A stretch of DNA of 64,000 nucleotides from Henriciella sp. GTDB taxonomy: Bacteria; Pseudomonadota; Alphaproteobacteria; Caulobacterales; Hyphomonadaceae. A model generated the notes under the pieces. That model had not been told where the DNA came from, did not search any database, and worked only from the letters and a program-made list of their open reading frames with translations. This document shows, in pieces, positions 47,845 through 55,145 of the stretch. The stretch spans positions 183,087 to 247,086 of the forward strand of contig JABSPZ010000010.1 of assembly GCA_013213785.1 (NCBI GenBank). The letters run 5' to 3'. The translations under genes were made by a program, and so were the position numbers. The number at the start of each line of letters is the position of its first letter. Positions within the stretch are counted from its first letter, which is position 1.

Positions 47845-49134
47845 ATGACAGATGCGTTGAAGGTCTACGGCCCTGTTGCGGCTGGTTTACTTATACTTTT
47901 GATCATCACGATGCGTTTCATCGCGCCGCCTCCTCCCATGGAAATCCGTTTCGCGGCGGGCGGCGTAGATGGACAATATTACGCACTCGCAGAGCAGTAT
48001 GCTGAGGCCTTGGGAGCGCATGGAATCGAGGTCGAGGTGCTCGAAACCGCGGGAACGGTCGAGAACTTCGCACTTCTGAAAGCCGGGGACGCGGATGTTG
48101 CCTTGCTCCAGGGCGGGATTGCGAGCGATGAAGATCGTGAAGGTTTGCTATCGCTGGGCGGCATGTTCGCAGAGCCATTCTGGGTGTTTGCTCGCGCCGA
48201 CCTCGTAACAGAAGACACCATGGATTTCGGTAATCTGAAATCCGCGCGGATTGCGGCGGGCGCCGAAGGGTCCGGGACACACGAGATGACCGAGCGCGTC
48301 CAATCTGAGTGGGGCGGAACCTGGGAACCCATCGTTCCACTTTCAGGATCCACAGCCGCAACAGCGCTGCTCGCAGGAGAGGTGGACGCGGCTGTCTTTA
48401 CCGCTAGCGTGGAGACAGGATACGTTCAGACCTTGCTTACCGCTCCAGGTGTCAGCTTGATTGGGATGCGGCGGGCTGTAGGCCTGTCCATGCGCGATGA
48501 CGCTCTAGCGCCTTTGGTCTTGTTTGACGGTGTGGTTGATATGGACCGAGACATTCCATCAGACGATGTTCAACTGATTTCAGCCATCGCGCAGCTCGGG
48601 GTAGATGAGAAGCTCCATCCGGCTCTGCAATCAGTTTTGCTGGAGGCCGCAGAGTCGATCCACAATGGCGGGACCATCCTCAGCCGCGCGAACAGTTTTC
48701 CAGATGCCACGCGTACCGATCTCGTCCTCTCGGATGAGGCTCGCCGATATTATCGCAATGGCCCGACTTTCTTGCGGCGCTATTTCTCATTTGGATGGGC
48801 AAATTTCCTTGAGCGAGCCTGGGTCTTTTTGATTCCTCTGCTCGCGCTTTTGATTCCGCTGGTTCAAATGGCACCGCCGGTCTATCGCTGGCGCATCCGT
48901 CGTAAGATCTATGTCTGGTACAATGATCTTCATGAGCTAGAGCGCCGCGGATTTGACGCCAAGGATGAAAAGGAACGGCGCAGCGTCCTCTCCGATATCC
49001 AGGCCATGCAGCACGAAGTAGGGCAAGTGGACGTGCCGGTGTCTTATAATGACGAACTCTACCACCTGCGCAGTCACATCAACTTCGTTGAAGCCCTGAT
49101 CGCGCGCCAAGCGGTCAAAACTGGGACGTCATAG
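47845..49134 (+). CDS. TAXI-family TRAP-type solute-binding protein, membrane-anchored
   Basis: Protein of 429 residues. The N-terminal hydrophobic segment (GPVAAGLLILLIITMRFIAP) is followed by FAAGGVDGQYYALAEQYAEAL and then GEGSGTHE-like GAEGSGTHEMTERV, the TAXI/TRAP pattern. A second membrane segment (about 330-350; AWVFLIPLLALLIPLV) and a cytoplasmic-type tail follow, so it is not a free periplasmic protein. No TRAP permease genes are nearby. Confidence 0.8.
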   Translation: MTDALKVYGPVAAGLLILLIITMRFIAPPPPMEIRFAAGGVDGQYYALAEQYAEALGAHGIEVEVLETAGTVENFALLKAGDADVALLQGGIASDEDREGLLSLGGMFAEPFWVFARADLVTEDTMDFGNLKSARIAAGAEGSGTHEMTERVQSEWGGTWEPIVPLSGSTAATALLAGEVDAAVFTASVETGYVQTLLTAPGVSLIGMRRAVGLSMRDDALAPLVLFDGVVDMDRDIPSDDVQLISAIAQLGVDEKLHPALQSVLLEAAESIHNGGTILSRANSFPDATRTDLVLSDEARRYYRNGPTFLRRYFSFGWANFLERAWVFLIPLLALLIPLVQMAPPVYRWRIRRKIYVWYNDLHELERRGFDAKDEKERRSVLSDIQAMQHEVGQVDVPVSYNDELYHLRSHINFVEALIARQAVKTGTS

Positions 49135-49237
49135 ACTTCTATCAGGAAACATAAGGCGACGGTTTACCCTGCCCTGGATTGACGTCGCTACGGTTTACCG
49201 TTCATAGTTCCAAAAAAGAACTAACGGAGACTTCGAC

Positions 49238-50002
49238 ATGAAACCGGTTTGTCTTGTGATCGGCGCGGGCGCTGGAATTGGCGGCACTGTAGGCACTAAG
49301 TTTGCGAGCGAAGGCTATCACGCGGTGCTCTGCCGGCGCAGCGATAAAGAAGGTCTCGATCGGCTCGTTGATGGCATCAAGTCTGCGGGCGGAGAAGCCA
49401 CCGGCTTCTTGCTCAACGCAATTGACGACAACGCGATCGAAGACACCGTAACCCATGTTGAACAGAATATCGGTCCGATCGAGGTCGTGATCTATAATCT
49501 AGGGGCGCAGATTGGGGATCGCGCGCTCGAAGACACCAGTTACAAGGCCTTCGAAATGGGCTGGCGGCTCGGCACTTTTGGTCTCTTCCGTCTCGCCAAA
49601 ACGGTTTGTCCGCTTATGGAAGAACGCGGCAGCGGTAAGATTATTGTCACCTCCGCCACGGCAGCCGTAAGAGGCAATAAGGGTCAGCACTCACACGCCG
49701 CCGCGATGGGGGGGCGCCGGATGCTTTGCCAGACCCTGAATGCGCAATATGCTTCAAAGGGTATTCACGTGACGCATATCTTGGTCGATGGCGCGGTCGA
49801 TGCCCCCGATACACTCGGCAAAATACTCGGCCCTGAACTGTTCCAGAAACTGCGTGAGACGCGCGGGGCGGAGGATGGCCTGCTCATCCCAGCTGAAATG
49901 GCTGAGACCTATTACCATGTGGCCACGCAGCACCGCTCCGCCTGGACACATGAGCTCGACTTGCGCGCCTATTCTGATGTTGCCTGGTGGAATCACGCCT
50001 AA
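49238..50002 (+). CDS. SDR-family protein lacking the usual YxxxK
   Basis: Protein of 254 residues with the cofactor-binding GAGAGIGGT and the NNAG-type strand (IYNLGAQIGD). At the catalytic position the usual Tyr-x-x-x-Lys is replaced by GQHSHAAAMGGRRML, with neither Tyr nor Lys. I recall a subset of SDR-like proteins with this HSHAAAMGGRRMLCQ form. It may be a reductase with another mechanism or a non-catalytic protein. GGAG lies about 8 bases before the ATG. Confidence 0.78.
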   Translation: MKPVCLVIGAGAGIGGTVGTKFASEGYHAVLCRRSDKEGLDRLVDGIKSAGGEATGFLLNAIDDNAIEDTVTHVEQNIGPIEVVIYNLGAQIGDRALEDTSYKAFEMGWRLGTFGLFRLAKTVCPLMEERGSGKIIVTSATAAVRGNKGQHSHAAAMGGRRMLCQTLNAQYASKGIHVTHILVDGAVDAPDTLGKILGPELFQKLRETRGAEDGLLIPAEMAETYYHVATQHRSAWTHELDLRAYSDVAWWNHA

Positions 50003-50033
50003 ACGAAACACGTCACCACCCGTCTGACCTAGA

Positions 50034-50056
50034 CCTGTCATATCTGACAATTGTTG
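50034..50056 (+). promoter_or_regulatory. Upstream element of the six-cysteine array, copy 1
   Basis: A 23-base segment here matches the one at 51910-51932 at 21 of 23 positions, the two differences being T/C exchanges. It contains GACAATTGTTG with the palindrome ACAATTGT. It ends 45 bases before the start codon of the first array gene, and the second copy ends 46 bases before the last one. It may be a promoter or operator. Confidence 0.55.
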
Positions 50057-50101
50057 AGCACCTGAGCCCCCCTTAGGCCTTGAGGTCGAAAGGATCTCGG
50101 G

Positions 50102-50482
50102 ATGCTCATCAAACTCTTCAGCACACTTATTCTCGCTGTCGCCGCGAGCGTCGCTTTATCCTTAGACGCGAGCGCCGGTTCGCGCTTCACCGTGCAGAAT
50201 GATACCGGAAAAGATGTCTTCGTCTCGATCTTTTCAGGCGCAGATCAATTCTGCGCTCTAGAACAAAAGAGTCGGCGAATTGAAGCTGGAGAGACCGAAA
50301 CACATGGCTGTACCGGTAATGGAACGCAGCGCTGTCGACTAAAATTCTCCGCCGCCGGCAAACAAATCTGCAAAAAACAGAATAATACGTGTCCCTTAGA
50401 TAGCGCCCGCAAAATGAGAAATGGCGAGAAAGTCGTCATCTCCAAAGATGAGGAAGACGAATTCGTCTGCGCGTTTTTCTAG
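50102..50482 (+). CDS. Small secreted six-cysteine protein, array member A
   Basis: Protein of 126 residues with a signal peptide (MLIKLFSTLILAVAASVALSLDASA) and a mature part of about 100 residues with six cysteines: Cys51, Cys70 (HGCTGNG), Cys78 (QRC), then in KQIC, NTC and FVCAF. The pattern fits three disulfides and a small beta-rich fold. I do not recognise the family. This is the only complete + strand member, and it sets the reference length for the array. Confidence 0.75.
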   Translation: MLIKLFSTLILAVAASVALSLDASAGSRFTVQNDTGKDVFVSIFSGADQFCALEQKSRRIEAGETETHGCTGNGTQRCRLKFSAAGKQICKKQNNTCPLDSARKMRNGEKVVISKDEEDEFVCAFF

Positions 50483-50532
50483 GCCGGTGCCCCTTCCCCC
50501 AATTCTAAACGGACTAATGAAGAAGAAATCTC

Positions 50533-50640
50533 ATGCTCTTTCGACACCTCACCGTTCTCCTTCTTACCTCCACGGCCAGCATCTTTTTTGCAACCGACGC
50601 CGCAGCGAAACCGGAATTTTCTGTCGAGAATAAGAGCGAT
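50533..50640 (+). pseudogene. 5-prime fragment of an array member
   Basis: ATG at 50533, then a signal peptide (LTVLLLTSTASIFFATDAAA) and the first mature residues KPEFSVENKSD, colinear with residues 1-36 of member A. After 50640 the sequence becomes antisense to the neighbouring - strand fragment, so the frame runs on only by chance (to 50802). The gene has lost residues 37-126. Confidence 0.75.
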
Positions 50641-50856
50641 ACCGGAGCAGCCCATCGTATTGGAATGACCGCTATTGATGGTTTTGGCTTTCTCTTCCAG
50701 GTGACATCCGGAATCGTCGCCTTGGAAGACAAAGGTTTTCACCATTTTGTCGGCATTGTTGGTGACGGTGAATCGCGGGCTGGCGTCAGCGATCATGGCT
50801 GAGGAAAGCCCTGCCACAGCGGCGACAGCGAGAACAGAGAGGGGTTTGATCAGCAT
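50641..50856 (-). pseudogene. Array member B, first 72 codons
   Basis: On the - strand: MLIKPLSVLAVAAVAGLSSAMIADASPRFTVTNN ... CHLEEKAKTI ... TMGCSG, colinear without gaps with member A residues 1-72 (Cys51 and Cys70 in the same places). The frame then runs into the + strand fragment beside it and loses all similarity. The remaining codons of this gene lie at 51348-51512. GGAG stands 6 bases before the ATG, and the intact gene C ends 14 bases upstream of it. Confidence 0.8.
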
Positions 50857-50870
50857 AGGAATCTCCGGTC

Positions 50871-51293
50871 TTACGGTTGGGATTGGGTGGACGCGCTATC
50901 GGTCTTCTCGGGGGGCATTTTCCCTCTGCAGACCACGACATCGTCTTTGTTTTTAGAAAGGATCAGATCCATTTTATTGGGAATGACGATGGCTTCCAAA
51001 CCGCAAGTCGTTTTGTTGATTTTGCACACTTGGTCGCCATACTGTTTGAGCTTGATTTTGCAGCGTTGGTTCCCACGACCTTTGCAGCCAAAGGAGCGAC
51101 TTTTTCCCTTCGGTACTGTTTTAGTTTTCTCTTCAAACATGCAGACCGTATCGGTTCCGCTATAGATCACGACCTTCACCAGATGGTCGGTTTTATTGGT
51201 TACTGTGAAGCGGGAACTGGCATCGGCGGGCGCAGCCCAAAACAAGCCGACAATCGCGGCAAAGGCGAAAGCGAAGAGAGGTCTGGTAAGCAT
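50871..51293 (-). CDS. Small secreted six-cysteine protein, array member C
   Basis: Protein of 140 residues. Signal peptide LLFAFAFAAIVGLFWAAPADA-like (starts MLTRPLFAFAF), then RFTVTNKTDHLVKVVIYSG, CMFEEKTKTV, GCKGRGNQRCKIKL, and further cysteines VC, TC and VVC: six in all, in the same spacing as member A. It has an extra polar tail of about 14 residues (KMPPEKTDSASTQSQP). The ATG at 51293 has AAGGA upstream; the longer frame from 51341 has no signal. It lies between the two halves of member B. Confidence 0.75.
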   Translation of the reverse strand: MLTRPLFAFAFAAIVGLFWAAPADASSRFTVTNKTDHLVKVVIYSGTDTVCMFEEKTKTVPKGKSRSFGCKGRGNQRCKIKLKQYGDQVCKINKTTCGLEAIVIPNKMDLILSKNKDDVVVCRGKMPPEKTDSASTQSQP

Positions 51294-51347
51294 AGTTATT
51301 CCTTTCCGGTAGAAGCAGGGAGGACTGCTAAAAACGCGCAAGTCGGC

Positions 51348-51512
51348 TCAATAAAAACTGCAATAGTAGCCGTCTGTATCCGTGTGCGTGATGACGACCA
51401 ATTGGCCATTTCTCATTTTGCGCGCATTGTCTTTGAAACAGGAATTGTGCTGACCTTTGCAGATCAATTTGCCGTCTGCGTAGAGCTGAATCTGACAGCG
51501 ATTTTTACCGTT
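51348..51512 (-). pseudogene. Array member B, last 54 codons
   Basis: On the - strand: NGKNRCQIQLYADGKLICKGQHNSCFKDNARKMRN ... DGYYCSFY. It fits the C-terminal part of the family. When joined to codon 72 of the fragment at 50641-50856 (GCSG then NGKNRC) it gives exactly 126 residues, equal to member A, with the GC-x-G-N-G spacing kept. Upstream of it (to 51578) the frame is only the antisense of fragment D. Confidence 0.78.
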
Positions 51513-51513
51513 A

Positions 51514-51864
51514 AGCGCCGAAGCAAACCCGCGCTTCAAGGTTGAGAACACAACTGACAGCAAAATCGAAGTCTTCATTTACAATGGCGACGACACCTCA
51601 TGCCACACCGCCCTCGTCGTGCGGACTGTGGGGGGCAAACAAAGGAAATCCTTTGGCTGCAAGGGGAACGGAAAGGGCAAATGCAAGATCAAAATCGTTT
51701 CCTTTGACGAGCGCGTTTGCAGGGAGTCACAAAACACTTGCGGTGTTCATGCGATTAAGATGCACGCCAAGTCGAAAGCAGTGGTCCGTGAGACTACCGC
51801 AATCAATGAGGACACCGGGGCCAAAGAGTTTGAGACGGTTTGCGATATCATCGAACAAAAGTGA
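51514..51864 (+). pseudogene. Array member D, lacking its signal peptide
   Basis: On the + strand: SAEANPRFKVENTTDSKIEVFIYNGDDTSCHT, then GCKGNGKGKCKIKI ... VC ... NTC ... TVCDI. It is colinear with family residues about 22 to the end, with six cysteines, but no start codon or signal peptide lies upstream: the junction with fragment B is 1-2 bases away. An open frame could start at the GTG at 51619 but would give an exported protein only if another signal were supplied. Confidence 0.72.
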
Positions 51865-51909
51865 CTTTTGAAAATGGGCGCCGGTCCACACACCCCGATT
51901 AAGGCTTCG

Positions 51910-51932
51910 CCTGTCACATCCGACAATTGTTG
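51910..51932 (+). promoter_or_regulatory. Upstream element of the six-cysteine array, copy 2
   Basis: The second copy of the 23-base element at 50034-50056 (21 of 23 identical), ending 46 bases before the ATG of array member E. The two - strand members B and C have no copy before them. Confidence 0.55.
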
Positions 51933-51978
51933 CAGTATCGCCCGGCGTCTACGCCTTTCTTAGGAAAGGAATATCACC

Positions 51979-52360
51979 ATGCTGATCAAGCCTTTTGCCC
52001 TTGTCATCCTCGCCGCAATGGCAGGACTTCTCATCGCTTTCAGCGCCGACGCCAGCCCAAGCTTCACCGTAAAAAAATACACTCAAGAACGATGTGGACG
52101 TCTTTATCTTTTATGGCGATGAAACCTATTGCGGGGCCCACGAACAACATCAGCGGATCAGAGCAGGCAAAACCCGCACCTATGGCTGCAGTGGTCATGG
52201 CGAGAATAAATGTAAGCTCGCTCTATTCGTCGACGGCAAAGAGATCTGCCAATCCGCCCACAATGCCTGCAGTAAGAGCATGATCGTGATGAAGGACCGC
52301 TCCAGCGTGACCGTTGAGCGCGGACGCCAGAAAGGCAAATTCCTCTGCCAAATCAGGTGA
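51979..52360 (+). pseudogene. Array member E, one-base frameshift
   Basis: ATG at 51979 has AGGAAAGG upstream. The signal peptide (VILAAMAGLLIAFSADA) and PSFTV are intact; at AAAAAAA (52071-52077) the frame moves, and from 52076 the family continues as NTLKNDVDVFIFYG ... GCSGHGENKC ... IC ... NAC ... FLCQIR. Removing one A gives exactly 126 residues with six cysteines. It may be a sequencing error, a real mutation or phase variation. Confidence 0.78.
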
Positions 52361-52379
52361 GCCGCGCTGGCAGCCAAAC

Positions 52380-53015
52380 CTATTTGTTCGGCTGCGGGGT
52401 CGTGCGCAGATAAGGCCGGATTTCCTCATAACCTTTCGGGAACAGTTTATCCGCCTCTTCATTGCTGACGCTCGGCACGATGATCACGTCTTCCCCATCC
52501 TGCCAGTTTACTGGCGTTGCAACTTTATGATTGTCGGTCAGTTGCAAACTGTCGATTAGGCGCAAGATCTCATCAAAGTTTCGACCTGCGGATGGCGGGT
52601 AGATGATCGACGCGCGGATCTTCTTATTATTGTCGATCACATATACGGCGCGAACCGTAACCTTCGCATCCGCGTTTGGGTGGATCATATTATAAAGGGT
52701 CGCGACTTTCTTTTCGGGATCTCCAATGATTGGAAACTCAACGCTAGCGCCTTGCGTATCTTCAATATCGGCGATCCATTTATTGTGCGCCTCAACTGTA
52801 TCGACTGAGATCACGAGCGCTTTCGCGCCGCGCGCCGCGAGCTTGTCTTTCAACTTTGCTGTGTAGCCGAGCTCTGTGGTGCAAACGGGTGTAAAGTCAG
52901 CGGGGTGAGAGAAAAACACCACCCAATCGTCGCCGATCCAATCATGGAATCGAATGCGTCCGGCTGTGGTGTCGGCTTCAAAATCTGGGGCAGTGTCTCC
53001 AAGCAGCAGGCTCAT
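52380..53015 (-). CDS. 1-Cys peroxiredoxin (Prx6-like)
   Basis: Protein of 211 residues. The peroxidatic Cys45 is in FTPVCTTE, His37 in FSHP is the usual partner, and the C-terminal part (PPSAGRNFDEILRLIDSLQL, then PKGYEEIRPYLR) is the Prx6 dimer extension. No resolving cysteine is seen, which fits the 1-Cys class. It reduces peroxides in the cytoplasm with an external thiol. Confidence 0.95.
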   Translation of the reverse strand: MSLLLGDTAPDFEADTTAGRIRFHDWIGDDWVVFFSHPADFTPVCTTELGYTAKLKDKLAARGAKALVISVDTVEAHNKWIADIEDTQGASVEFPIIGDPEKKVATLYNMIHPNADAKVTVRAVYVIDNNKKIRASIIYPPSAGRNFDEILRLIDSLQLTDNHKVATPVNWQDGEDVIIVPSVSNEEADKLFPKGYEEIRPYLRTTPQPNK

Positions 53016-53139
53016 CTGACGTCTCCTAGGGAATTGGCTTGATTTCTGCAGCGAAAGTGATGCCTATGCAGGGGCGTTCCAACCGTGCATGTCTGACTCG
53101 CAGGTTTAGTTTTCCTGCACACTACTGAATGGGGCTTCG

Positions 53140-53658
53140 ATGAAGCGACTAATTTTGATGCGTCACGCAAAGACCGAACCCTGGTCGGAAGGGATCGATG
53201 ATCACGCGCGCGCACTCACATCCGTCGGGCACGCGGCGGCACCTGCAATGGCGAAGGCTTTAAAGGCTGAAGGCTGGTCACCTGCGCGCGCGATTGTTTC
53301 AACAGCCCGGCGAACCCGGGAAACCTGGACGCATCTCTCGGATGTGTTCGGATCCTGCGAAGTTTGCTTGGAAGATGATTTGTATCTGGCGGGGGAGCGC
53401 GGGATCGCAGACCTTATTTCAGACAATGACGGCGTTCAAACGCTCATTGTGATCGGTCACAATCCCGGCCTTTACGATCTGTCCCTGAGTATCTTGCGCG
53501 AGGCGGGCAGCGTCGATCATCAAGCCGCGATCCGCATTGCCGCGAAACTGCCAACAGGCGGCGCGGTTCTGTTCGAAGCAGACCAGGACGGCGCATTCAT
53601 TCCGGCGCACTTTCGTTTGCGGAACTTCATCAAACCAAAAGACGTGCTCGACCTGTAA
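53140..53658 (+). CDS. SixA-like histidine phosphatase
   Basis: Protein of 172 residues of the histidine-phosphatase (phosphoglycerate-mutase-like) superfamily: RHAKT with the nucleophile His9 near the N-terminus, then STARRTRET, and GHNPGLYDLS with the second histidine. In E. coli SixA acts on a His-phosphorylated PTS protein; the partner here is unknown. The gene is followed by a hairpin and an opposing small gene. Confidence 0.9.
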   Translation: MKRLILMRHAKTEPWSEGIDDHARALTSVGHAAAPAMAKALKAEGWSPARAIVSTARRTRETWTHLSDVFGSCEVCLEDDLYLAGERGIADLISDNDGVQTLIVIGHNPGLYDLSLSILREAGSVDHQAAIRIAAKLPTGGAVLFEADQDGAFIPAHFRLRNFIKPKDVLDL

Positions 53659-53669
53659 ATATCCCTCAA

Positions 53670-53692
53670 CGCAAATCGCCCCGCGATTTGCG
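53670..53692. repeat. 10-bp hairpin between convergent genes
   Basis: CGCAAATCGC and GCGATTTGCG with a CCC loop form a perfect 10-bp stem, 12 bases after the SixA-like stop. There is no T-run on either strand, so it is not a typical intrinsic terminator, but its place fits a transcript end or an attenuator. Confidence 0.5.
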
Positions 53693-53724
53693 CGAGGCGA
53701 CGATGCGAGGGGAGGCGCATGGGA

Positions 53725-53913
53725 TTAGCGTGTCGCGAGACGACGCTCTCTGCGACGACGACGAACCAGCAGGTGGTCGCGGCCGGAGATTTTGGCTTCC
53801 TGCTTCAGCGCGGGAAGAATGTGAGTGGCCGGTTCATCTTCAAAGATCTCTGTTGTGAAGACGGCGGCAGCGTCGAGACGCTCGGTGGTGACTTGGGAGG
53901 TAGTCGCTTGCAT
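53725..53913 (-). CDS. Small basic protein of unknown function
   Basis: A 62-residue frame starting MQATTSQVTTERLDAAAVFTTE and ending HLLVRRRRRERRLATR. AAGGAAA is well placed before the ATG, which supports translation. It has no signal peptide or membrane segment; the basic tail could bind nucleic acid. I do not recognise it. The upstream region holds an inverted repeat (54000-54018). Confidence 0.5.
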   Translation of the reverse strand: MQATTSQVTTERLDAAAVFTTEIFEDEPATHILPALKQEAKISGRDHLLVRRRRRERRLATR

Positions 53914-53999
53914 TGTTATTTTCCTTCTTTTTATAGCCGGTTACCCGGATCGGAGGACCCTTTTGAGTTCTCTCCGACGACTCAGTATGTAGCATTCTC

Positions 54000-54018
54000 C
54001 ATATTGTTTTTCAATATG
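54000..54018. repeat. CATATTG inverted repeat in an AT-rich gap
   Basis: CATATTG and CAATATG flank TTTTT, a perfect 7-bp inverted repeat, 87 bases upstream of the small basic gene and just downstream of the photolyase-like gene. It might be an operator or part of a terminator read on the - strand. Confidence 0.35.
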
Positions 54019-54056
54019 CACATATCGTTTTTCGGTAATTTTTTTGAGTGGGAAAT

Positions 54057-54944
54057 TTAGAGCCCAAGGCTCAACTGTTCGCCTTTGGCCGCCCGCTGCC
54101 TCACATTTCGCGGGGTGCGAACCGTGCGAACCGATGCGCGGCGTTTATGCAATTCGGGCAACCGGCGCAGCAAGCTTTTGATCGACGCGGCGCGGATATC
54201 CTGGCCTGCCCGGTGCATTTGATGATGCGCGCTGCTCGCGGCTTGCCAAACCTCCCGAGGGGACAGGACGCCCAGCAATAGGAAGGGTTTTAATCGTTCG
54301 AAGAACGCGCCGCCTGACTCTGCTTCGGTGATTGCAATACGTTGCGGATCGGACACGGAGCCGAGGAAGGCGCGCAAAAGTGCAATCGCATGTCGACGAC
54401 CACCCATCGCTTCGTCGCTCAACGTTTCGGTGTTTTCCGCAAACGAGCTTTGCCCCACACCAACATTGGCAGGCGACGGGATGTCCGGCGTTTCGAACCT
54501 TGGTCGTGCCATAAAATTGGTCCAGTGCGCCTCAACCGCTTCATAAGGCTGCGGCGCGTCTTGTGGGCCATATTGCGAATAGACCTGAAACCGCACCCCT
54601 GCGCGCAAAGCCCATGACTGCGTGTTCGGAAGAACGGCATCATCATAAGGCACTTCATTCATGTGCACGCTGCGCACGCCATGCGCGCGGTGCAGTTCAG
54701 AAAACACCTCACTCGGTGCCCCAGAGCGCACGTGCAGACGCGCCCCGCGTTGCTCTAGGGCTGCGCTAAGGTCTCTCAAGGCCTTGGCTCGCTGCTGTAG
54801 ATCTTCTGTTGCGGAAGGATCTTCAATGACCAACGCCAAGACGTCACCGCCGTCACGTTCAGCCGTAAAGCAGGCGCCGCGCAGTGCAGCATTGTCATGA
54901 ACCCGAAGGTCGTTCCGAAACCAGATGATGTGTAACAAACTCAT
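54057..54944 (-). CDS. Photolyase-like protein lacking most of the FAD domain
   Basis: Protein of 295 residues. The N-terminal antenna domain is complete: MSLLHIIWFRNDLRVHDNAAL, then LVIEDPS, and VHMNEVPYDDAV. The start of the FAD domain is recognisable (GGRRHAIALLRAFL, then KPFLLLGVLSPREVW), but the rest of the ~450-residue family length, with the FAD and DNA-contact residues, is missing; the tail is basic (HKRRASVRTVRTPRNVRQRAAKGEQ). ATG 54944 is used; 54956 is possible. It may be an altered cryptochrome or a decayed photolyase. Confidence 0.7.
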   Translation of the reverse strand: MSLLHIIWFRNDLRVHDNAALRGACFTAERDGGDVLALVIEDPSATEDLQQRAKALRDLSAALEQRGARLHVRSGAPSEVFSELHRAHGVRSVHMNEVPYDDAVLPNTQSWALRAGVRFQVYSQYGPQDAPQPYEAVEAHWTNFMARPRFETPDIPSPANVGVGQSSFAENTETLSDEAMGGRRHAIALLRAFLGSVSDPQRIAITEAESGGAFFERLKPFLLLGVLSPREVWQAASSAHHQMHRAGQDIRAASIKSLLRRLPELHKRRASVRTVRTPRNVRQRAAKGEQLSLGL

Positions 54945-55032
54945 GAGAACATACATAGAACAAATTCCATGAATGTCCAGCCCCCAAACAAAACACGCTC
55001 CTCAACCTGCAGGTGTTTGATTTTCTGAATAC

Positions 55033-55049
55033 TGTATTTAATAAATACA
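55033..55049. promoter_or_regulatory. 17-bp palindrome in an AT-rich divergent promoter region
   Basis: TGTATTTA, a central A and TAAATACA form a perfect interrupted palindrome. The surrounding ~120 bases (about 55010-55135) are very rich in A and T compared with the rest of the window, and they separate two divergent genes (photolyase-like and GT2), 89 and 97 bases from their starts. It is a candidate operator or nucleoid-protein site. Confidence 0.5.
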
Positions 55050-55145
55050 ATATAAGTGGAGATAAATATAGGTTTATATAATTCTTATCTAGACTATATA
55101 TGGGTTTGCAATAATTAATATTACCGAGACACCAGTAAACATGGC

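Noticed and set aside
50641..51512. Simple invertible switch (phase-variable inversion)
   Set aside because: Flipping the segment would join the + strand 5-prime fragment to B with 38 codons missing and would join B to D out of frame. No inverted repeats flank it. The permuted-B reading fits better.
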